Origin: DATMQA01 sp035566895
GTDB taxonomy: Bacteria > Verrucomicrobiota > Verrucomicrobiia > Limisphaerales > UBA8199
DNA length: 64,000 nucleotides
NCBI GenBank assembly: GCA_035566895.1
Contig: DATMQA010000198.1
Coordinates: 1-64,000, forward strand
Direction of reading: 5' to 3'
Position 1 is the stretch's first letter, and each line of letters opens with the position of its first letter. A program made the position numbers and the translations under genes. Under the pieces are notes generated by a model, which saw nothing but the letters and a program-made list of their open reading frames with translations, was not told where the DNA came from and ran no database searches. Shown piece by piece: positions 52,455 to 61,666 of the stretch.

Positions 52455-54950
52455 TCAAAGATTCCGCACGGCTCGGAAGATCTGGCGATGGAGCGGGCTG
52501 TTGTTAGTGGCGGGGTTATTAGTAAACTGATGCAAGGCGCCCATCATCGTGAAAGTCGGTGAGTTCGTGGTCCAGGTTAGAAAGTCCGTCGAGTTGAAAA
52601 GAGTATACCGTTGCCAGTCCACACCGGTGAGTTTGAGTCGAACGGCTCCATTCGTCAGCCGGCTGATGGTAAGTTGAGAGTTCATGTTCCAGGTCAGAGC
52701 GAAATTTCCCGTCGCGCCGCCAAAGCCATCGATGGCAATCCGGTAAGTCGTTCCCGCCAAGGCCCAAAGGTCAGCCCGGCTAGCCAGTCCCGAGCCTTCG
52801 GGATCATCGATGTTGCTGGCAATGGGATTGAGATTGGTCAGGACGTTCCCGGTGTAGACCGCCAGGGTCGTGTTGTAGGTGCTGCCGACCGTGTTGAAAT
52901 CCACCGGTCCGGAAGCAGGCGCCGTCCACTGATACCAGACGGAATGTCCGCCGACATCCCCAGCATGAGCCCGTTCGCCGGGTTCCTTGGTCGCGGCGAA
53001 GTTGGAGCCGTTGGTTTGCCCAGATACGCCTGAAAGCAAGTAAGGATTGGCAAAATCGTCATTTCCTGGAGGATTGACATTGAGAACCACCGTGCCGATG
53101 GCCGTCGCATAGCCGTCCACCGCGATGTGGTAAGTGGTCCCGCCAGTTGCGGCGAAGGAAACCTGGCTCTGCAGATAAACACCCTGAATGATGTCATCAT
53201 TGCTGGCCACCACTCTCAGGCCCGAAACGCTGTTCCCCGTATAAACCGCCAGGACGGTATCGAAGTCGCTGTTCTTGGTGTTAATCACGGCGGTTTGAGG
53301 CGAGGCCGGGGTCCAGGAAAACCAAACCGAGTGGCCGCCGGTACTGCCTGCGTGGTTCGGCTCGCCGGGTTCTTTAGTGGCGCAGTTGTTAAATTCCGAA
53401 AAACTGAAGGGAGTCTGGGTAATCAGGAGCGCGTTGGTGAAAGCATCATTTGGGGGCGCCGAGGGGCAACCGGTGGGCGGAACTGTCACCGGAACGCGGG
53501 TCTCATTATTGGCGGTGTTGGCTTCCTGGATGAGGTTGTCGGGGTTGACAATAAGCTGCAAAACGTAATTGCCCGGCGGCACGGCGGTGACATCGATGTA
53601 CTGGCAAGGCAGCCCGGCCGCATAAACATCCGCCCAGCCCGATTGGATGCCTTGATAACTGCAGTTGTACTTTTTCTGGGGATTGGCGCCGGGGGCCCAG
53701 CTATGGACGTCTTCCAGGCAAAAACCGACCTTATGGCCTGTGGCCACGATATTGTTGCTGAGGTCCAGCAGGTTGTACTCCGCGAAGGACTCGAAATGAT
53801 AATGCTGATGGCAGGTGGCCCAGTAAAAGAGTGAGTTGGTGGCAGGGTCGCCCATAATCAGGTCGCCGCTCCCTATGTTGCGCGTCTCGGTGGTGAAGCT
53901 GAGCAAGCGGTGAGTTCCAGGCGTTTCGCACCCCTCGACAACCTCGCAATCCGTGTTGGTGAACGTCCGGGTAATGACGGTCGCCGACACGGACGGCCCC
54001 CAAATGATTAGGTCGGGCAACGACCCTCCGGTCTGGTTCCAGTTCAATAGAACAATGCCTGAGGCGCCGCCATAACCGTCCACGGCAATATGGTAGGTGG
54101 TACCGGTAATCGGGTTGAACCTGACCCGGCTCTGGCGGTTGGTCCAGCCCGCGATGTCATCGTTGCTGGCCACGAGCGTGAGGTTGGAAACGCTGTTGCC
54201 CGTATACACTGCCAGCAAAGTATCGAAGGTGCTGCCGAGGGTGTCAAAAGTGACCGGGGCGTTGGTGGGCGCCGTCCAGCAATACCAAAGGGATTTGCCG
54301 CCGGGGTTCCCGGCGTGGTTAGGTTCCCCGGGTTCTTTGGTCGCGTACGCGTTGTCGTCGGCGTAGGAACCCGCCGCCCCGCTCAAAGAGGCGCAGGTGG
54401 CAAAAAAGTCGCTCAGGCAAAAATCCTGGGCGAGGGTTTGTTCCCGGTGATGCGCCAGAGCTGGGTCGTTGGTGCTGGAATGAATGTCGTCCGGCGTTGT
54501 TTGTCCCACCTCGTAGAGCTCAATCTTGTAATCCCAACAGCCGCAACTGCTATCCAACTGGACATCCCAGGATTGATCGCCGGTGCTGCGGCAGCCGGTG
54601 ATTGAGTGCGGTGCGTTGGTGTAAATTGGAGCCCAGTTTCCTGTATCACAGTGCGCCCAATAGACGATCTCAAAAACCGACAAAGTACCATTGCATCCTT
54701 GCACGACAGGACTCCAATTAAGCCGTGCCTTGTTGCCAGGCAAGTTGCCCGCGTAGCAGCCGTCCCCGTTGCAATCCTGCTGATAAGTCCACCAGGAACC
54801 CCCAATCTGGGCGGTTTGTGCCTTGGCACAGGGGGTAAGGAATCCATTGGCCAGGGAAGCACACAAAAAGAGCACGCGTGCAAATCTCGGCGGATAGCCT
54901 GGATTATCCCTGTGGAACGGTGGGTTCCTTCCGACGTTTTGTATGTGCAT
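52455..54950 (-). CDS. Secreted bacterial lysyl oxidase with three repeated beta-sandwich domains
   Basis: An 831-residue exported protein (signal about 22-44). A Cys-rich N-terminal part (about 45-185) is followed by a repeat domain (190-305, TKEPGEPNHAG...FDTLLAVYTGNSVSNL), a lysyl oxidase domain (312-491), two more repeat domains (about 498-735) and a C-terminal module. The LOX domain has the copper motif WATCHQHYHFESF (380-385 CHQHYH), then GHKVGFCLED with Lys407, and DVYAAGLPCQYIDVT with Tyr443. These match the Lys320 and Tyr355 of human LOX that form the lysyl tyrosylquinone cofactor. The NNETRVPV end of the fold is also kept. It would oxidise peptidyl lysine or amines outside the cell. 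Confidence 0.88.
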   Translation of the reverse strand: MHIQNVGRNPPFHRDNPGYPPRFARVLFLCASLANGFLTPCAKAQTAQIGGSWWTYQQDCNGDGCYAGNLPGNKARLNWSPVVQGCNGTLSVFEIVYWAHCDTGNWAPIYTNAPHSITGCRSTGDQSWDVQLDSSCGCWDYKIELYEVGQTTPDDIHSSTNDPALAHHREQTLAQDFCLSDFFATCASLSGAAGSYADDNAYATKEPGEPNHAGNPGGKSLWYCWTAPTNAPVTFDTLGSTFDTLLAVYTGNSVSNLTLVASNDDIAGWTNRQSRVRFNPITGTTYHIAVDGYGGASGIVLLNWNQTGGSLPDLIIWGPSVSATVITRTFTNTDCEVVEGCETPGTHRLLSFTTETRNIGSGDLIMGDPATNSLFYWATCHQHYHFESFAEYNLLDLSNNIVATGHKVGFCLEDVHSWAPGANPQKKYNCSYQGIQSGWADVYAAGLPCQYIDVTAVPPGNYVLQLIVNPDNLIQEANTANNETRVPVTVPPTGCPSAPPNDAFTNALLITQTPFSFSEFNNCATKEPGEPNHAGSTGGHSVWFSWTPASPQTAVINTKNSDFDTVLAVYTGNSVSGLRVVASNDDIIQGVYLQSQVSFAATGGTTYHIAVDGYATAIGTVVLNVNPPGNDDFANPYLLSGVSGQTNGSNFAATKEPGERAHAGDVGGHSVWYQWTAPASGPVDFNTVGSTYNTTLAVYTGNVLTNLNPIASNIDDPEGSGLASRADLWALAGTTYRIAIDGFGGATGNFALTWNMNSQLTISRLTNGAVRLKLTGVDWQRYTLFNSTDFLTWTTNSPTFTMMGALHQFTNNPATNNSPLHRQIFRAVRNL

Positions 54951-55461
54951 CTGGTATCAGCCCGCAAATGCTTATCAATGGTACATCAAACTGCCTGTCC
55001 CCAGCCCGGGCCGACGCGGTACCTCGCACCACGCAACGTCAGAAGGCTATCTCAACTCTTGCGTTGGGACGCAACCTTATACCATTCATTCGACGGTATT
55101 TCAAGAGGCTGCTCCGCGTGCCAACTTTCAAACCGCGCGCGAACCCACTCTACCTCGCGGGCATATTTGTAGAAGACGGCAAAATGCAGGTAGGGTTCAG
55201 TTACTGCGCTAAAATCCCAGTCCTCAGCCGGAACCTCTGCCGGGCCGAACACAGACGCGGTCCACACGGGATTTGGATGGTTGGCTGCCTTGTAACCAAA
55301 TTCCCGCAAACCTCGTCAATACGCTCGGTGGGCGCTGTGGGGACGTAATGGGAGCGATCCGTCTCGAATGCGCTGGAGTTTGAACTTCGCGCAGCAAAAC
55401 CTGGCGTGAATCAGGACATCTCGCGCCAGGTCCGGCCGGACGAGCCACAGCTTTTTTCTGA
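54951..55461. other. Intergenic region holding one orphan frame
   Basis: This 511-bp stretch separates the lysyl oxidase gene (whose promoter should lie at its left edge, minus strand) from the NHL-type gene. Apart from the orphan frame 55052-55309, I see no gene. Two short palindromes occur near its right end: ACCTGGCG/CGCCAGGT (55399-55431) and GTCCGGCCGGAC (55430-55441). With the GAAAAAAG stretch next to the stop of the minus-strand gene they could form part of its transcript end. Confidence 0.45.
55052..55309 (-). pseudogene. Orphan protein-like frame, probably a C-terminal gene remnant
   Basis: An 85-residue frame opening at TTG, with balanced amino acid composition unlike the surrounding junk frames: REFGYKAANHPNPVWTASVF, then PAEVPAEDWDFSAVTEPYLH and FAVFYKYAREVEWVRARFES. 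A stop codon lies just three codons upstream, and no ribosome-binding site is seen, so the 5' part is probably lost. I cannot name the family. It could also be a genuine small gene. Confidence 0.4.
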
Positions 55462-56631
55462 TTAGTCGTCCGCGTCCTCGTCGGAGTCAAACGGAGGGGT
55501 AAGGCCGGTATAATTACCAACGACCTTGGCGTCGTAGGGGGCATACAAGCCGTTCTGGGTTGTGTGCAGGTCGTATCCCACATTGTTGCCAATGGTCGTG
55601 CCTCCGGCCAACGGAAGACCGTAGCTGAAGACAATGTTACCGGCATGACTGACACGAATAACGCGGTTATTGAATTGATCGCTGATTAAAGTGTCTCCAT
55701 CGCTGAGCCGGACCGCACGAGTCGGCAACGGGTTGGTAATACTCATCGGGTCGGTCGCCGTCGCGAATTGCCAAACGACTTTGTCATGGGGATCGACTTC
55801 GACGGCTTGCGCGTTGCTGGTATCGGTCAGGAGTGTGTCGCCGTTGTCGAGCCGGCTGGCGAAGGCGCAGGCACCCAGAGTGCCACTGGCCGTAAAGGTT
55901 GCGACGATTTCATCGTCACGGGTCACTTCGATAGCGCGGCTGTTGTTCTCGTCGGCGATCAGGATATGCCCATTTTCGAGCAACTCCGCCGAGTTTGGGC
56001 TGCTGAGTTGGTCCGAGGCGTTGGTATTTGAACCCGGATACTGCCAAACGATGTGCTTGTGCAGGCCCACCTCGATGATTCGATTATTGCCCTGATCCGT
56101 GATCAGGACGTGAAATGTGGGCAACCAGGTGCTTTGTACCGGCGTGCTGAGCAGATTGGGGCCGGAACCGGTTTGGCCGAACTGGCCGTATTGCCAGACA
56201 ATGCGACCGTGTTCGTCAACCAGGATGACGCGATTATCAACCGCGCCATTAGGAGCCTGGGGGATGACGTTCGGAGGCGTGCCGGTTCCAGCCATGAGAG
56301 TGAAGCGGCCGACACGTTGTGCGTCGTTGCAGCCGATGATGGAATGCGCAGAGAAGTCGTTGGGCCCCAGCCCAAAGGACCAGACGATCTTTCCCTCAAG
56401 AGTTGCTTCAATGACCCGATTATTGAACTGGTCCGCGATCAGAATGTCTCCCCGGCGGTTAAAACCATGGCCACGCGAGCCGTGGTCGTCCCGGTCACCA
56501 TGGTCGGCGAGGACGGAAGTTGCCCGGAGCAGGAGTGATAAGGAACACGCGAGTACGGCAGCTCGCCAGAAGACCGTGCCGCAGCGCGGCGGTCGAAGGT
56601 CATGGACTTTGTTAATATTATGGATTCTCAT
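55462..56631 (-). CDS. Secreted NHL-type/arylsulfotransferase-like beta-propeller
   Basis: The Met at 56631 (preceded by GGTGGAAATC) gives 389 residues with a signal sequence (about 22-42, ending SVLA) and an Asp/His-rich linker. Six or seven blades follow, each with a core like GDILIADQFNNRVIEA followed by a KIVWSFG/RIVWQYG strand. This pattern is shared by NHL and arylsulfotransferase-like propellers. No catalytic His set of arylsulfotransferase was recognised. The end is acidic (DSDEDADD). A small membrane protein is encoded upstream on the same strand. Confidence 0.75.
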   Translation of the reverse strand: MRIHNINKVHDLRPPRCGTVFWRAAVLACSLSLLLRATSVLADHGDRDDHGSRGHGFNRRGDILIADQFNNRVIEATLEGKIVWSFGLGPNDFSAHSIIGCNDAQRVGRFTLMAGTGTPPNVIPQAPNGAVDNRVILVDEHGRIVWQYGQFGQTGSGPNLLSTPVQSTWLPTFHVLITDQGNNRIIEVGLHKHIVWQYPGSNTNASDQLSSPNSAELLENGHILIADENNSRAIEVTRDDEIVATFTASGTLGACAFASRLDNGDTLLTDTSNAQAVEVDPHDKVVWQFATATDPMSITNPLPTRAVRLSDGDTLISDQFNNRVIRVSHAGNIVFSYGLPLAGGTTIGNNVGYDLHTTQNGLYAPYDAKVVGNYTGLTPPFDSDEDADD

Positions 56632-56744
56632 GATTTCCACCTTTCTAGCATTGGTTTTGTGCCCATGTTGCGTGGGCGGGTTAAAGTGTTGTTTGGGGTA
56701 CATCCTGATTTGAAATCTGGTTTTCGGAGGTCTGTTGGTTGGTC

Positions 56745-57098
56745 TCAGAATCCGTAGGACAATTGAAAGACGAAGAGGTTGTGGTTTTCCTGGGGATCGT
56801 TGCTGTGGTGAAACTCGTAATCCCCTTCGAATAAGAGGGTATTGCGGGAATTAGTGGCAGGTTGTTGCGGCTGCGAGGTGGCGAGGTTCTTAGCCTCGGG
56901 GTTTCCGGCGGGTTCGGGGGATCCGGGGTCCGCGGCGGGGGTTGCCGCGTCCGAGGCGATGAGGCTGTTGTGACTTGCCAGCAGCAGCCATATTCCGCCA
57001 AGTGGAATGGTCACGCCCAGCATTCTCCGCCAGAGGTGCAGCCGAACTGGCTCCGGCCGGGAGCGATTTTCAGCAGCGGAGACCCTAATCCGGTTCAT
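56745..57098 (-). CDS. Small exported protein with beta-barrel-like C-terminus
   Basis: A 117-residue frame: a basic start, one hydrophobic export helix (GVTIPLGGIWLLLA, about 28-41), a Pro/Ala/Thr-rich linker (about 50-85), and a C-terminal segment NTLLFEGDYEFHHSNDPQEN followed by HNLFVFQLSYGF. The last lines alternate polar and hydrophobic residues and end in Phe, as do the final strands of outer-membrane barrels. It may be a small outer-membrane-associated protein or the truncated end of a porin. It lies 113 bp upstream of the NHL-type gene on the same strand. Confidence 0.5.
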   Translation of the reverse strand: MNRIRVSAAENRSRPEPVRLHLWRRMLGVTIPLGGIWLLLASHNSLIASDAATPAADPGSPEPAGNPEAKNLATSQPQQPATNSRNTLLFEGDYEFHHSNDPQENHNLFVFQLSYGF

Positions 57099-57256
57099 AA
57101 GTTTTCAGCTCCGTCGCGCTTTGAAGGTAGGATGCGCAGGAACCGATAAGGTTCTGCTGATCTTTTTCATGCGCGGGTTGGAACCAAACCGGTGGGTCGC
57201 GCATCGTACGATCAAGCCTCATAGCGAGGAAAACAGCAAAAAGAAAGGCACCGATC

Positions 57257-58417
57257 ATGAATACCGAAGGAATTGGCAGAACAGGCAAAATGAAGCTGAA
57301 CCCACTGGGGTCGAGAGGTCAGGCTCCGGCGCTAACCGTCTTGCTGGCCATTGGCCTGGCAGGGAGCATTGGGGCTCCGCGCCTGGCTCAAACATCCGGC
57401 ACCTGGGCCAAGACAGGCACCATGAACAACGCGCGCCAATACCACACGCTCACGTTGCTTCCAAACGGCCAGGTGCTCGCAGCCGGCGGCGGGGTGGCGG
57501 GCAGCGCGGAGTTGTTCAACCCCGCGAAGGGGGCCTGGGCGATCACAGGCAGCATGAATACCGACCGCCAGCTCCACACGGCGACGCTCTTGGGGGACGG
57601 CCAGGTGCTGGTGGCTGGAGGCCTTAATAATAGCGCCTTCCTTTCCAACGCCGAACTTTACGACCCCACAACGGGAAAATGGTCTGTCACCGGCAGCATG
57701 GAAGGCCCGCGTTATGGAGCTGCCGCCACGCTGCTGCCGAACGGACAAGTGCTCGTGGCAGGTGGCAATGACGGCACGGAGAATATTGCGACAGCCGAAC
57801 TCTACAACCCCGCGACCGGCACCTGGTCCAGGACCCGGAGCATGAGCACTGCCCGCCAGGCCAACACGATGACCCTCCTGCCAGACGGAAAGGTGCTCGT
57901 GGCCGGAGGCGACGGTACGACTGCGATCCTCGCCAGCGCTGAGCTTTATGATCCCGCCACGGGCTCCTTTTCAGGTACCGGCAGCATGAACAGCCCGCGA
58001 GAGGGTCACAAAGCCACCTTGCTCCCCAACGGGCTGGTTCTCGTTGCCGGTGGGGTCAGCTCGTCCGGCGCCTTGTTCAGCGCGGAGTTGTACAACCCGG
58101 CAACGGGCAAGTGGGGGTTGACCGGCAATATGGTGGTCAATCCCGTAGGTTTCACTGCCACATTGCTTGGCACGGGAAAAGTCCTGGTCGCGGGAGGAGC
58201 GGTAGGGAGGTATCCGAATGAGCATACGACCGGCGCCGCGGAGTTGTATGACCCGTCCACCGGTTCCTGGGCCGTTACGGGCACGCTGAACACGGCCCGC
58301 GCGCTGGCCCAGGCGGCCTTGCTCGAGGATGGCCAGGTGCTCGTCTCAGGCGGCCAGAACTTTTCCAGAACGGCCAGATTAACCTACCTCTCCAGTGCCG
58401 AGCTTTACACCCCGTAG
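57257..58417 (+). CDS. Secreted Kelch-repeat protein
   Basis: A 386-residue exported protein (signal about 22-45, ending RLAQ). Six Kelch-type repeats each contain (A)R..H(T/A).TLLP(N/D)G(Q/K)VLVAGG followed by AELY(D/N)PATG.W..TGSM. This forms a complete six-bladed propeller. AAAGG and GATC sequence precede the ATG. Kelch propellers usually bind ligands or, in galactose oxidase, carry a copper site, but no galactose-oxidase ligands are seen here. It is divergent from the 56745 gene. Confidence 0.82.
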   Translation: MNTEGIGRTGKMKLNPLGSRGQAPALTVLLAIGLAGSIGAPRLAQTSGTWAKTGTMNNARQYHTLTLLPNGQVLAAGGGVAGSAELFNPAKGAWAITGSMNTDRQLHTATLLGDGQVLVAGGLNNSAFLSNAELYDPTTGKWSVTGSMEGPRYGAAATLLPNGQVLVAGGNDGTENIATAELYNPATGTWSRTRSMSTARQANTMTLLPDGKVLVAGGDGTTAILASAELYDPATGSFSGTGSMNSPREGHKATLLPNGLVLVAGGVSSSGALFSAELYNPATGKWGLTGNMVVNPVGFTATLLGTGKVLVAGGAVGRYPNEHTTGAAELYDPSTGSWAVTGTLNTARALAQAALLEDGQVLVSGGQNFSRTARLTYLSSAELYTP

Positions 58418-58655
58418 CTCAAAAATGAGTGAGCCCAACTTTAACAAACAAGGAAAGGAAAACTACGAAATTGCGTTTACTGCCAAAAGCGTCACCTGCG
58501 CATTCAAAACGGCACCCTCGTGAACCCCAACACATTGATTCCGGCTAATGGGAATTCCCCACAGGCAGCTTGGCCGTCATCTGTAGTCTATTTTACCAAT
58601 GTTAATAGCGCTCAAATACTAAAGTAGTGATACTGAAATCGTCCCCGCTGCTGTT
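58418..58655. other. Gene-free stretch with decayed coding fragments
   Basis: I see no intact gene. One frame at about 58498-58626 reads like protein for some 42 codons (NGTLVNPNTLIPANGNSPQA, SSVVYFTNVNSAQILK) and ends in TAG, but it has no start. It may be part of the same decayed region as the HAF and NmrA fragments that follow. Confidence 0.4.
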
Positions 58656-58925
58656 ATGGCACCAGCTTATTTTTTCGGGAACAAATCATATTCCAACGGC
58701 AAGTTCACCCACCTTGGAGCGCCCGCCGGCACGACCACCAGCGCCGCCGCCATCAACAGCATCGGTCAGATCGTTGGAACGATTATCTTCAACAGCGGCG
58801 CTCCCGAGCACGCGGCCCTTTACAGCAATGGCGTCTGGACTGACCTCGGCGGGTACCCGGGTGCGATGGGGACTTCCGCAAGTGGCATCAATACCGCCGG
58901 ACAGATCATCGGCGTCGCCGGTTTT
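58656..58925 (+). pseudogene. HAF-repeat protein fragment
   Basis: Ninety codons encode two HAF-type repeats (AAINSIGQIVGTIIFNSGAP, HAALYSNGVWTDLGG, then SASGINTAGQIIGVAGF), the extracellular six-bladed-propeller repeat found widely in these bacteria. There is no signal peptide, and full HAF proteins are several hundred residues long. At codon 91 the frame passes without a stop into an unrelated NmrA-type dehydrogenase sequence. This join marks a deletion or illegitimate recombination. Confidence 0.65.
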
Positions 58926-59617
58926 AAAGTGACGAGCTATCACCCCGTCGAAGCAGATTTAAACCGGCCGGAAACCCTTAAATCTGCATTTGAAGGAGCA
59001 CATGGGGTGTTTCTCGTCACCAATCCTCGGGAAAAAGGTGCCGATGAGCGTGAGCAGCAACTGCGGCGGTACACGCGGCCAAGGATGCCGGGGTCGAACA
59101 TCTGATCTGGTCCACGCTGCCTGATGTAGAAGCGATCAGCGGCGGCAAGTTCGACGTTCCCCACCTTACCAACAAGGCCAGGATTGATCCGATCGTCAAG
59201 GCGGCCGGGTTTGCGTCTCACACGTTTGTCATCCCGCCTTTCTACTACCAGAACCTTGTGGGCGCTCTTGCGCCGCAAAAACAAGCAGACGGCTCCTTGG
59301 GCTGGGCTGTTCCGCTTGATCCCGATGTGCGTTGCCTTCACATGGGCGACATCACGGAACTTGGCAATATCGTGGCCAGCGCATTCGTTCAGTCGGTTCA
59401 GGCAGGCAATGGCGAGTATCTGCCACTCGTCGGCGATTTCATGAACTTCAATGAGATCGTCGAGACGCTAAATCGACAGGGAAATGAATTTTCATTCAAA
59501 CAAGTCCCAAAGGAGATTTTCGCCACTTTCTTTCCCGGGGCCGCCGAGATAGCAGAGATGTTCAGCTACTTCCAGGTTCTCAATGATTCTGCGAGGCTGG
59601 CCGAGTTGCGGGCTTGA
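58926..59617 (+). pseudogene. NmrA-family NAD(P)-binding protein, 5' truncated and frameshifted
   Basis: From about VEADLNRPETLKSAFEGAHG onward the sequence is an NmrA-like atypical short-chain dehydrogenase. The Rossmann motif and first 45 or so residues are missing, replaced by the HAF fragment. After DEREQQ (near 59065) the frame shifts by one base. The correct continuation lies in another frame, AAVHAAKDAGVEHLIWSTLP, running to the stop at 59617 (LNDSARLAELRA). A single-base deletion explains this. Apart from these two lesions the sequence is well preserved, so the loss is fairly recent. Confidence 0.75.
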
Positions 59618-59697
59618 TGAGCACGAGCTTGCCGTATTGCGCGCTTGGGCTATTCTCTGCTCAGCCATATTTTGTCCTCAACTAAGCAAGAATTGTA

Positions 59698-61542
59698 ATG
59701 ATGCAAAAAATGTCATCGCAGAGATCGCGGCCCGGTGCGGTCGTGGCCGGCACGGTGCTGGCCGCCACCCTGGCACTAACCAGCATGAGAGCCCAGGATG
59801 CGCCCACGGGCGATGCGGCGCGCGGCCAGGCGTTTTTTCAAATTAATTGCGCAGTTTGCCATTCGCCGGTGTTGGGTCCGGACAACCTTGTGATTATGAA
59901 ACAAGGGCCGAGCCTGCTGGGCGTCGTGGGACGGCCGGCGGGCTCACTGCCTTATTTCAATTACACCAAGGCGATCCGGCAGTCGGGTTTTACCTGGAAC
60001 GCGGTGACGCTATACCGCTTTTTGGCCAACCCGATGGAGGTGGTGCCCGGCACCACAATGCCGATACCGGTGGCGGACCCGCGCAATCGCGCCGATGTGG
60101 TTGCTTATCTGGCGACGCTGAAATTCCCGGAAGGGGTGACGCCTAAATACGAGGCCTTGCCGGAAACGGCCGGAGGAACCGACCCGAATGACTGGCAGCG
60201 CCAGGCCCCTGGAGCCCAGCATCGTTTCACTATGGCCGAGTTGGCGAAGCCTTATGAGACGAGGTCCGCAGGCAACGGCCCCCAGGTGGTAGCGGCGCCG
60301 ACGAACGCGACGCTGGCAGTGCCGCCGGGGTTCACGGTGAAAGTATTTGCGAAAGGCCTGCACAACCCCCGGCTGGTGCGCACGGCGCCCAACGGGGACA
60401 TTTTCATCGCGGAGACGGGTCGCAACCGGATTCGAGTGATGCGGACGACGGACGGGGCGGCCGCGCCGGCGGAGAACCAGGTTTTCGCGGAGGGGCTGGA
60501 GCGTCCGTTCGGGATCTCGTTCTATCCGCCGGGGGACAAGCCGGAGTGGATGTATGTGGCCAATAACAATTCGGTGGTGCGGTTGCCCTATCATAGCGGG
60601 GATTTGAAGGCCAGCGGCACGCCGGAGGTGATTGTGCCGAAGCTGGCGGAGACGACCGGCGGGCACAGCACGCGGGACGTGGTGTTTTCCAGAGACGGGA
60701 AGCGGATGTTCATTTCGGTGGGTTCCGGATCGAATGTGGCCGAGCAAATGAACAAGAAGACGTTGGAGGAAGCCCGGGCGTGGGAGGCTGAGCATGGCGT
60801 GGGAGCGGCCTGGGGGCCGGAGGTGAACCGGGCCGCCATTCTGGTAACCGACCCGGAAGGGCATCAACCTTTGCATGCGTTTGCGACGGGCGTCCGCAAC
60901 GGCGTAGGGTTGGCGGTGAACCCGGAAACAGGCGACTTGTGGGTATCTACGAACGAGCGTGACAACCTGGGGGACAACCTCGTGCCGGACTACGTGACGC
61001 GAGTGAAGGAAGGCGGCTACTACGGCTGGCCGTGGTTTTATATAGGGAACCACGAGGACCCGAGGCATGCCGGGGAACGGCCGGACCTGGCCGGCAAGGC
61101 CATTCTGCCCGACGTGCTGGAACAGTCACATTCGGCTTCGCTGCAGATGACTTTTTACACCGCGAATTCGGGAGCGGCGGTATTTCCGAAAGATTATCGA
61201 GGCGACGCGTTTGTGGCACTTCATGGGTCGTGGAACCGGACCATTCGCACCGGTTACAAGGTCATCCGGGTGCTGCTGAACCACGGAGTGCCCACCGGGC
61301 AGTATGACGATTTCCTAACGGGTTTTGTAGTCGACAACCGCAGTGTATGGGGCCGACCGGTAGGGGTGACGGTGGCGCACGACGGTGCGTTATTGGTAAC
61401 CGAAGACGGCAACGGGACGATGTGGCGGGTGGCGTACGAGCAGGAAAAGTATGCGAAAGCTGTTTTCCCGATCGGTAGGACATGCGTTTGTTTAGAGTCA
61501 CACGAGAAACCAAAAACCGTTCGTTGGCCAGACTTGTTTTGA
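59698..61542 (+). CDS. Cytochrome c-sorbosone/glucose dehydrogenase fusion protein
   Basis: A 614-residue exported protein: signal (about 12-33, ending MRAQ), a class I cytochrome c domain (about 35-145) with CAVCH heme binding and Met in GTTMPIPVADP, then a PQQ-dependent sorbosone/aldose dehydrogenase propeller (about 195-580; GLHNPRLVRTAPNGDIFIAE, GHSTRDVVFSRDG, GVRNGVGLAVNP). Such fusions oxidise aldoses in the periplasm and pass electrons to their own heme. The family normally ends soon after GTMWRV; the last 30 or so residues here are Lys/Arg/Cys-rich text that overlaps the integrase remnant on the other strand. The original C-terminus has probably been replaced at the integron junction. 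Confidence 0.85.
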   Translation: MMQKMSSQRSRPGAVVAGTVLAATLALTSMRAQDAPTGDAARGQAFFQINCAVCHSPVLGPDNLVIMKQGPSLLGVVGRPAGSLPYFNYTKAIRQSGFTWNAVTLYRFLANPMEVVPGTTMPIPVADPRNRADVVAYLATLKFPEGVTPKYEALPETAGGTDPNDWQRQAPGAQHRFTMAELAKPYETRSAGNGPQVVAAPTNATLAVPPGFTVKVFAKGLHNPRLVRTAPNGDIFIAETGRNRIRVMRTTDGAAAPAENQVFAEGLERPFGISFYPPGDKPEWMYVANNNSVVRLPYHSGDLKASGTPEVIVPKLAETTGGHSTRDVVFSRDGKRMFISVGSGSNVAEQMNKKTLEEARAWEAEHGVGAAWGPEVNRAAILVTDPEGHQPLHAFATGVRNGVGLAVNPETGDLWVSTNERDNLGDNLVPDYVTRVKEGGYYGWPWFYIGNHEDPRHAGERPDLAGKAILPDVLEQSHSASLQMTFYTANSGAAVFPKDYRGDAFVALHGSWNRTIRTGYKVIRVLLNHGVPTGQYDDFLTGFVVDNRSVWGRPVGVTVAHDGALLVTEDGNGTMWRVAYEQEKYAKAVFPIGRTCVCLESHEKPKTVRWPDLF

Positions 61543-61666
61543 AATGCTTGCGTCTGCCCGACCTTGGATCATTCATCACCTGCCGCGATGGAAAAAACCA
61601 AAAACATTCCCACGAGACACCGGCTCTCGGGTACTTGCGCTCCAGCGCTTCCGGCACTCTTGCAAC
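61541..61666 (-). pseudogene. intI: Integron integrase (intI) remnant
   Basis: Forty-two codons on the minus strand read PEALERKYPRAGVSWECFWF followed by FPSRQVMNDPRSGRRKH. This matches the integron-integrase-specific insertion region (in IntI1 ALERKYPRAGHSWPWFW ... DPRSG ... RRHH), which other tyrosine recombinases lack. Stop codons lie just upstream, and the catalytic Arg, His and Tyr boxes are missing, so it is a relic. Its place, left of and divergent from the cassette genes, is exactly where intI lies in an intact integron. It overlaps the end of the sorbosone dehydrogenase frame by 2 bp. Confidence 0.75.
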
